This document shows, in pieces, positions 59,181-64,000 of a stretch of DNA of 64,000 bases. The notes beneath the pieces are model-generated. The model did not search any database and was not told the origin of the DNA. It saw only the letters and a list, made by a program, of their open reading frames with translations. The stretch covers positions 1,964,577 through 2,028,576 of the forward strand of contig OX638323.1 in assembly GCA_951812715.1 (NCBI GenBank), written 5' to 3'. The stretch comes from an uncultured Pseudohongiella sp. (GTDB taxonomy: Bacteria > Pseudomonadota > Gammaproteobacteria > Pseudomonadales > Pseudohongiellaceae). How positions within the stretch are numbered: the first letter of the stretch is position 1; every line of letters starts with the position of its first letter. The translations under genes and the position numbers were made by a program.

Positions 59181-59293
59181 GTCGCCGTCGGTGTGCGGGG
59201 AGTATAGCGGGCGTGCGAGGCAGGATGCCGAGCCCGAAGCCTACAGGGACGTATTTACGGCGTCCACTATACTCCCCGCACACCGACGGCGAC
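59181..59293. repeat. 113-base element with perfect 26-base inverted ends
   Basis: The left arm 59181-59206 starts GTCGCCGTCGGTGTG and the right arm 59268-59293 is its exact reverse complement. The spacer is 61 bases. No target-site duplication is visible (TCTGA before, GGATC after) and there is no coding capacity. It is probably a non-autonomous mobile element or a large hairpin. Confidence 0.8.
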
Positions 59294-59568
59294 GGATCGA
59301 GGCCACAAACCGGGGAGCATAACAGACAGATTGGATCCCCAAAGTGTTTTCCAATTCGGAGATGAGCCTGTAATTGGATCCTGGCCGAGCTGTGCCGCAG
59401 TTTCGGGGATGTTGGCTTTCAGTACCCGACATGCTGAAGAATTTGTTGACTTTCGGCAAGGCAAATTTGAGTCGGCGGGCATCGGCGCGTAGTTGCCGGC
59501 CCTGTGGAATTGTGGGCGAGAGGCGCGCGCCCCGGCCCGATCATGACCGCCACGGTCATCAACCTCAG

Positions 59569-59637
59569 AGCTGTCCATGGTGTCCATGGGACACCCATCG
59601 AGCTGTCCATGGAGCTGTCCATGGGACACCCATTGAG
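59569..59637 (+). repeat. Tandem short-unit repeat (GAGCTGTCCATGG)
   Basis: GAGCTGTCCATGG-type units occur three times, and GTCCATGGGACACCCAT twice, within about 70 bases. The unit GGACACCCATCGAG equals a piece of the engB 5' region, so the array seems to have grown by slippage from the duplicated engB fragment. Confidence 0.7.
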
Positions 59638-59679
59638 TGATACCGCGCTCAGGGAGAATGTTGTTTGGCTGTAATTCAA
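59614..59679 (-). pseudogene. Duplicated 5' fragment of engB
   Basis: On the minus strand this encodes LNYSQTTFSLSAVSLNGCPM, compared with MNYSQTTFTLSAVSLDGCPV in engB. The ATG has become TTG. The match begins at the start codon and ends about 22 codons in. It is out of context and not a functional gene. Confidence 0.8.
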
Positions 59680-59718
59680 GCGGGTGATTGTAAACCGGCG
59701 CGGATTCAGTTTGTGCAT

Positions 59719-59800
59719 GCCATCCCTGGCGCGGCCTCTTTGGATTCTCCAACCCCTGGTCTTGCCGGTCCAGCCACTGAGTATAGCTCGGCGTCGTTCG
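59719..59800 (-). repeat. Dispersed repeat C copy 2, with degenerate B core
   Basis: It shares GCCAT-CCTGGCGCGG, CTGGTCTTGCCGG and CCAGCC blocks with 32076-32150. Next to it, the minus strand reads CGACGCCGAGCTATACTC, similar to the repeat B core at 39425-39440, which links the two families. Confidence 0.55.
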
Positions 59801-59880
59801 AACTTTGCTCCAAGCTGCGCTCAAGATGAAAGTGATCTGATCGCAATACATGCAAAGTCCTGCGCGATGCAAGGGGCCGT

Positions 59881-60007
59881 GAGCGGGCAGCGCCTGGGAG
59901 CGTCGTAGAGGCGGAACGAGCCACGGAAGGCCCACAGTGAGGCCGATTCGATTCTCATCTCGTCAAGGATGACGAGATGAGATTAAGCTCGCAGTCGCTG
60001 CCCGCTC
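59881..60007. repeat. Nested inverted repeats
   Basis: Outer arms GAGCGGGCAGCG (59881-59892) and CGCTGCCCGCTC (59996-60007) are perfect. Inside them a second hairpin, TCTCATCTCGTC / GACGAGATGAGA, with a 6-base loop, lies at about 59953-59982. The inner arm extends to GAGATTAAGC, the complement of the GCTTAATCTC seen in repeat D. Confidence 0.7.
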
Positions 60008-60178
60008 GCGGCTCCGCTCGAAGCCATCGACCGCAAAATCAGCAAGCATGGCAGAGATGCCGGAGTCGAAATGGAGAGGCGCTGAAAATCAGGCTATAAT
60101 CCGCGTCCGCCCGGACGCGCGCCATTTGCGCGAAGATCCCGGCCGAGTCTTTGATTGCCGATCCGCGGGAAAGAGGAA

Positions 60179-60790
60179 ATGAGAAAATCGCTACTGCTGT
60201 CGCTGTCCGCCATCGTCGCCGCCGTATTCGCGCAAGTGGCGCCCGCCCAGGGCGACCCCGCCGCCGGTGAGGCGAAATCCGCCCTGTGCGCGACCTGCCA
60301 TGGCCCCGACGGCAATAGCGAACTAGCCGTAAATCCCAAGATCGCTGGCCAGAATGCGCGCTATATGATCAAGCAGTTACAGGACTTCAAGTCCGGCGCC
60401 CGTCCCGGTCCGATCATGGCCGCCATGGTCATCAATCTCAGCGATGAAGACATCGAGGATCTGGCGGCATATTACGCTGCCCAGACGCCGACCTTGCTCG
60501 GCGCCGACGCGGATCAGGTCGAACTCGCGGAAACCCTGTATCGGGCCGGCAATGGGGACCTGCAAGTGATTGCCTGCTCCGCCTGCCATTCGCCGACCGG
60601 ATCCGGCAACGCTCCCGCGGGCTTTCCTGCTCTCGGCGGCCAGCATCCCGAGTATACCTTGCAGCAACTCAAGGATTTTCGCTCCGGCTTGCGCGCCAAC
60701 GATCCCGACGGCATGATGCGCATCGTCACCGAGCGCTTGACCGATCCCGAACTCGAAGCCCTGGCAAGCTATCTGGCCGGCTTGCACTAG
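60179..60790 (+). CDS. Cytochrome c4, dihaem
   Basis: A 203-residue periplasmic cytochrome from the ATG at 60179, with signal peptide MRKSLLLSLSAIVAAVFAQV. An in-frame TTG at 60155 is possible but less likely. Two class I cytochrome c domains have haem motifs CATCHGPDG (near residue 37) and CSACHSPTG (near residue 138), each followed by a Met region (PGPIMAAMVINLSDEDI and DPDGMMRIV). The duplicated architecture is that of c4, an electron donor to terminal oxidases. Gene order engB-c4-dsbA matches Pseudomonas. Confidence 0.92.
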   Translation: MRKSLLLSLSAIVAAVFAQVAPAQGDPAAGEAKSALCATCHGPDGNSELAVNPKIAGQNARYMIKQLQDFKSGARPGPIMAAMVINLSDEDIEDLAAYYAAQTPTLLGADADQVELAETLYRAGNGDLQVIACSACHSPTGSGNAPAGFPALGGQHPEYTLQQLKDFRSGLRANDPDGMMRIVTERLTDPELEALASYLAGLH

Positions 60791-60876
60791 CAAGCTTCCG
60801 GTGCGCATGGCGAGGGCCGGCAGCTTGTGATAGCTTCCAACGATATAGAATATCTGAACGAATCCGAGGTAAATCC

Positions 60877-61518
60877 ATGATCAGACCATCGCTCGCGATA
60901 TTATCTCTTGTGCTTTTGCTGCCTGTCGCCAGCACCGGTTACGGGCAGATTGAACGATTCGTGGACGGCACGCATTACGTGACGCTGCCGGCCCCGGTCA
61001 ATACCCGTGACAGCTCCCGCGTCGAAGTGATTGAGGCTTTCTGGTACGGCTGCTCGGCTTGCTTCCGGTTCGAACCGCTGATCGAAGACTGGGCTGCGAA
61101 TGCGCCCCAAGACGTCGATTTCATGCGCTTCCCCGCCATGTGGAACGGGCTGATGAAGATTCACGCCCAGATCTATTACACCGCCGAAGCGCTCGACGCC
61201 CTCGACCTCGTGCACGAGCCGGTTTTCAACGCCATCAATCTCGAAGGCAATCGCCTGCAGAACGAAAGACAGATCAGCGATCTGTTCGCGCGACACGGCA
61301 TCGACAAGGAAGAGTTCAGCCGCGCCTTCAATTCGTTCGGAGTGCGCACCCGGATCAACCAGGCCGAAAGCCGCATGCGGAACTATCGCATCCAGAGTAC
61401 GCCAAACATGATCGTCAACGGCAAGTATCTGGTCGCTATCGGCCCGGATGTCCCGACCCAGCAACTAATACTGGAAGTCGTCGACTTCCTGGTAGCCAAA
61501 GAACGCGCAACCCTTTAG
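60877..61518 (+). CDS. dsbA: DsbA-family thiol:disulfide oxidoreductase with CSAC active site
   Basis: A 213-residue periplasmic DsbA homologue: signal peptide MIRPSLAILSLVLLLPVAST, thioredoxin fold with helical insert, and cis-Pro loop in IQSTPNMIVNGKYLV. The redox motif is CSAC (residues 59-62 in AFWYGCSACFRFEPL), where canonical DsbA has CPHC and proteobacterial relatives keep a His. The position after cytochrome c4 matches Pseudomonas dsbA. It probably still introduces disulfides, but the dipeptide change should make it less oxidising. Confidence 0.88.
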   Translation: MIRPSLAILSLVLLLPVASTGYGQIERFVDGTHYVTLPAPVNTRDSSRVEVIEAFWYGCSACFRFEPLIEDWAANAPQDVDFMRFPAMWNGLMKIHAQIYYTAEALDALDLVHEPVFNAINLEGNRLQNERQISDLFARHGIDKEEFSRAFNSFGVRTRINQAESRMRNYRIQSTPNMIVNGKYLVAIGPDVPTQQLILEVVDFLVAKERATL

Positions 61519-61839
61519 CCTCGTTCCATACTCAAGGACTGTGGAACTTGGGATAAACGAAATTTCCGCGGCGCTGTTCCGCCTGTTATTCGCCGAGCGG
61601 AAGCGGCAACTTCCCGGCGCGGTTCTCCGCTCTCGGCAACGATCCCGGTACCGCGATGCGTTCTGATTGCCGGTTCCCGGTCATTAATGGATTCAGATTG
61701 GTTTCTGGTCACCCTTCCGGACTCACTGAGTACGTCAGGTGTATGCGATGGCCTCCCTCCGCGGCGTTCCGGGCGTGACGCGTCCTCTTGGAGCGAATTC
61801 CCGCGCGCGATGGCGGTGGAGGAATTCATCCGCCGCGGC
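61519..61839. other. Spacer with nothing recognised
   Basis: A 321-base gap between convergent dsbA-like and P450 genes. No terminator hairpin with a T-run, no repeat, and no credible gene were found. Confidence 0.5.
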
Positions 61840-63204
61840 TCAAGGAGCATCGAATTCAACAATGAAACGCTCTGGAAACGCGGTGTCGCCGGTGTTGATC
61901 TCGCCCATGCTCCCAGGGGCTCGACGCAGGTTTTCGCGTTTCAATAGAGGTTTGAGAATGGCGGGAATGATTGCCCGGTTGATCTCGCCGCCAAAGCACT
62001 GGTGCATGCCATTGCCCCAAAGAATATAGGTTTCCCAGGGACGGTCCGTCCGAAACTGGTTGGGCGCCGGAATCGCGCGGCGATCGAACATGGCGGAGAG
62101 ATTGGCCGCGAAAACCAGCTGACCCTTTTTAACGGTGATTGATCGCAAACTGGAACGGGCAATCACCGCGTCTCGCGTGGCGCGACGGTAGATAACCGGA
62201 TTATGCGGATTGAAACGCAATGCCTCCCACAGGCACTGGCTCATGAGGTCGTGGTCGCCCGAGCGGGCCGCGCGCCGCGCGCAAGCCAACGCCTTCGGTC
62301 TGCGTAGCAATTCGTCCAGCGCCAGACAACACGCCTTGGAAATAGTCGGAATAGCGCCGACAAGAATTCCCAACAGATTGTTTCTGATTCCCAGATCGCT
62401 CATCCCGGGCGTGCCGGCGGCCTGCAGCGCAAGGCATCTATTCAACACGTCATCGGCGCCGGTCGGCGTCGCCTTCCTGGCGGCGACCGCTGCGTCAAGA
62501 TAGCTCCGCAGCTCCGAGGCGTCCCGCATGGCTTTTTTCCCGATCTCGGGACTCGCTCCGAGATCACCGAAAAGATAGTAAAAGAGTACGGCGGTCCATC
62601 TCTGCATGGCGTCGGCGGACGGCCCGCCCACGCCGAAATAGGTGTTGGTCATATCCCACGGCACCTGAAGTGTTAATCCCGGCGGCAAATCCAGTTTCCC
62701 ACCGCTTTCGGCCACCAGTTTTTCCGCCAGAGCCGATGCTCGCGGCAGGACTATTTCGGACACGTCGCTGCGCCGCGCCGCCAGCCGCATGGCCGAAACG
62801 TCGCGCTCGTATTCCCATCCTGGCTGCATTCCCAAAAAGAAATTGCTGCCGCCGGTCAGTTCGCGCATTCTCGGACCGTAAACCACCTCGAAATCCTCGT
62901 CTCGGGACAGAACGTCAAGTACGTCTTGCCGCCGGGTCACGATGCTGGCGCCGGTGTTTTCGTAGGATTTGACGAATGTCCGCGAAATCGTCACATTGGG
63001 CAAGAACGCTCGCAAGGCGGAGAGAATGGCTCGCTGCGTCGGCGCGGCGGCAAACCTGGCGGCCAGACGATCTTGCAATGTACCCTGACCGATTAAAGCC
63101 GACAGCCCAATTCCGATTACATGGATAGCGGCCCATGCCCCCTCCAGCCAAATGAGGATTTGCCGCGAGGGCGCCACAACGATGTTTTTTGCGAAGGAAA
63201 GCAT
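61840..63204 (-). CDS. Cytochrome P450 with atypical I-helix
   Basis: A 454-residue P450. The haem-thiolate loop is LWGNGMHQCFGGEINRAIIP near residue 397 (GxGxHxCxG, with Cys). The K-helix ExxR is LWEALRFNP. The I-helix region reads NLLGILVGAIPTISKACCLA, with no (A/G)Gx(D/E)T oxygen-activation motif. Losing that Thr/acid pair is a feature of P450s that rearrange peroxides rather than use O2. A hydrophobic N-terminus may anchor it. It is 119 bases downstream of a DyP-type peroxidase gene, so the two may act on a common substrate. The substrate is unknown. Confidence 0.88.
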   Translation of the reverse strand: MLSFAKNIVVAPSRQILIWLEGAWAAIHVIGIGLSALIGQGTLQDRLAARFAAAPTQRAILSALRAFLPNVTISRTFVKSYENTGASIVTRRQDVLDVLSRDEDFEVVYGPRMRELTGGSNFFLGMQPGWEYERDVSAMRLAARRSDVSEIVLPRASALAEKLVAESGGKLDLPPGLTLQVPWDMTNTYFGVGGPSADAMQRWTAVLFYYLFGDLGASPEIGKKAMRDASELRSYLDAAVAARKATPTGADDVLNRCLALQAAGTPGMSDLGIRNNLLGILVGAIPTISKACCLALDELLRRPKALACARRAARSGDHDLMSQCLWEALRFNPHNPVIYRRATRDAVIARSSLRSITVKKGQLVFAANLSAMFDRRAIPAPNQFRTDRPWETYILWGNGMHQCFGGEINRAIIPAILKPLLKRENLRRAPGSMGEINTGDTAFPERFIVEFDAP

Positions 63205-63323
63205 TGCAATGTTCTCGGCGGCAAGCGCGATTCGCCAACGTATCCCGCCATAATGCCGGCGGTGAAGTCCACTGTGAAGCCTCTTTGTCCGTGTACAGGC
63301 GTTATTATTACCGTGCTCAATCG
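63205..63323. other. Short spacer between peroxidase and P450
   Basis: 119 bases with no clear terminator, compatible with co-transcription of the two haem enzymes. Confidence 0.4.
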
Positions 63324-64000
63324 TCAGCTTGGATCCACGATTCCTTCACTAATCATCCGCAGCGCCGTCAGGCTCGGCAGAAAGAAATAGCCTCCGCCGC
63401 GCGTCTCGACAAATCGCGGAATACCGCTGCAGAAATAGGGCGCCTTATTCGAGCCCGGCTCCGCGGGGAAAATCATGCGGCCGGTACCCTTGCCGGCTAC
63501 CATTTCATGGCTTCCGACCAGTGGATCCTTGTCGTTAGCGGTTTTGAAATCGTTACCGTAATTGATCCATTGTTGTTGCACGAACTCGAATTGGCGTTCG
63601 ATGCTGGCGCCGATCGACATGAAGATGATGCCATGATTGCCATCGTCGTTCGAACTCTCGTCCGACTCGCCGTAAGGCAGCCCCCTGCGCAATATCCGCC
63701 GCCGATTGATCAGCGCGCCCGGCGTCTCGAAAGCGCCCTTGACGCCGAATTCCAAGGCGCCGCGCGGATTCGCGCGGCGCATATGAGCGCTGATGGGACA
63801 GCGGCCGCCAGCCAGGTCATTTTGGTAGTTGAAGCCAACGAATTTGCTAGCAAGTTTGGCGTATTCCAATTTGGCGGCGGCCCTCGCGACCTGGTTCGCC
63901 GCCGCCGCCACCGCCTTCTTGGCCGCGGCAAACTCGGCCACGAAGCGGTCGGCTTCCTTTTTTGTCGAATAGCTCGTTATTGGCGCGCCGTGTCTCCAGC
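63324..64000 (-). CDS. DyP-type haem peroxidase, C-terminal part
   Basis: The frame is open to the right edge, so only the C-terminal 225 or so residues are seen. The proximal haem ligand region is GGRCPISAHMRRANPRGALE (His in SAHMRRANPR). It is followed by INRRRILRRGLPYGESDESS, HGIIFMSIGASIERQFEFVQ and QQWINYGNDF, all typical of DyP-type peroxidases of the larger subclass. The distal GxxDG motif would lie beyond the window. These enzymes use hydrogen peroxide or organic peroxides. It is upstream of and co-directional with the P450. Confidence 0.85.
   Translation of the reverse strand, partial: WRHGAPITSYSTKKEADRFVAEFAAAKKAVAAAANQVARAAAKLEYAKLASKFVGFNYQNDLAGGRCPISAHMRRANPRGALEFGVKGAFETPGALINRRRILRRGLPYGESDESSNDDGNHGIIFMSIGASIERQFEFVQQQWINYGNDFKTANDKDPLVGSHEMVAGKGTGRMIFPAEPGSNKAPYFCSGIPRFVETRGGGYFFLPSLTALRMISEGIVDPS

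Larger units (their letters stand above)
59131..60178. other. Repeat-rich spacer between engB and cytochrome c4
   Basis: About 1 kb with no intact gene. In order it holds a 26-base inverted repeat pair (59181-59293), nothing recognised from 59294 to 59568, a short-unit tandem repeat (59569-59637), a partial engB copy (59614-59679), repeat C copy 2 (59719-59800), and nested inverted repeats (59881-60007). The reading frames here are by-products of these repeats. The cytochrome c4 promoter must lie near its right end. Confidence 0.7.

Noticed and set aside
59181-59293. Insertion sequence
   Set aside because: Inverted ends are perfect but there is no transposase and no target duplication, so it is listed only as a repeat.
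59569-59637. Possible CRISPR-like short direct repeats
   Set aside because: Units are only about 13-17 bases, lack unique spacers of regular length, and derive from an engB fragment. No cas genes are present.
59267-59935. 222-codon frame on the minus strand
   Set aside because: Composed of the inverted repeat, the duplicated engB fragment and other repeats. No family features.

Overview
The window is a stretch of a gammaproteobacterial chromosome centred on a probable replication origin. The order of the core genes is close to that around the Pseudomonas origin: atp operon, parB-parA-rsmG-mnmG, mnmE, yidC-yidD-rnpA-rpmH, then dnaA-dnaN-recF-gyrB, gmhB-glyS-glyQ, trkH-trkA-rsmB-fmt-def, dprA, purE, tsaC, hemF, aroE. 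Coding DNA is fairly GC-rich, except for two strongly AT-rich patches near 48.7-49.5 kb and 51.4-52.6 kb. I cannot name a genus. The A1-type aerobic oxidase, F-type ATP synthase and secreted or periplasmic enzymes point to an aerobic Gram-negative.

Layout. 1-8069: 3' part of the leftward block (partial glmU and the complete atpIBEFHAGDC operon). 8070-8508: repeat-bearing spacer. 8509-17944: an AIM24-family gene, parBA, rsmG-mnmG, mnmE, yidC-yidD-rnpA-rpmH, all leftward. 17945-18441: divergent rpmH-dnaA spacer with a perfect DnaA box, the best oriC candidate. 18442-24635: rightward dnaA-dnaN-recF-gyrB, with two parS-like palindromes inside recF. 24644-28213: leftward glyQ-glyS-gmhB. 28227-39339: lipid A-type acyltransferase, trk/rsmB/fmt/def operon, dprA, purE-tsaC-hemF-aroE. 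39552-44777: leftward five-gene aa3-type oxidase operon with a dihaem cytochrome c fused to subunit II and two subunit III genes. 45070-48000: exported M24 peptidase and exported PQQ-type sugar dehydrogenase. 48001-52600: accessory island. 52621-58501: DUF924 gene, ctaB, sco, polA, and a mazEF-like pair. 58537-61518: engB, a 1-kb repeat-rich spacer, cytochrome c4, a dsbA-like gene. 61840-64000: a cytochrome P450 and a partial DyP-type peroxidase.

The most interesting part is the island. A 90-residue peptide gene with a double-glycine leader (LSSKEIDLVSGG) and a cationic, cysteine-free, probably amphipathic core sits beside a CPBP-like membrane protein and a C39-peptidase ABC exporter. This is the layout of a class II bacteriocin locus. 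The exporter is cut at about residue 260, where its frame runs into the debris of a decayed insertion-sequence transposase, and no ATPase domain remains in the window. A decayed parDE pair and an AT-rich orphan membrane protein lie on the other side of that transposase.

Other signs of ongoing genome decay and repeat traffic: a frameshifted MazE antitoxin before an intact MazF; a 5' fragment of engB duplicated about 0.5 kb away; the 3' tail of a second M24 peptidase; and several families of intergenic palindromic repeats, one of which lies in a wide atpH-atpA gap. DNA polymerase I has lost most of its proofreading residues, and the DsbA-like protein has CSAC in place of CPHC.

All functions are inferred from reading the sequence and from remembered family motifs. 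No database search was run.
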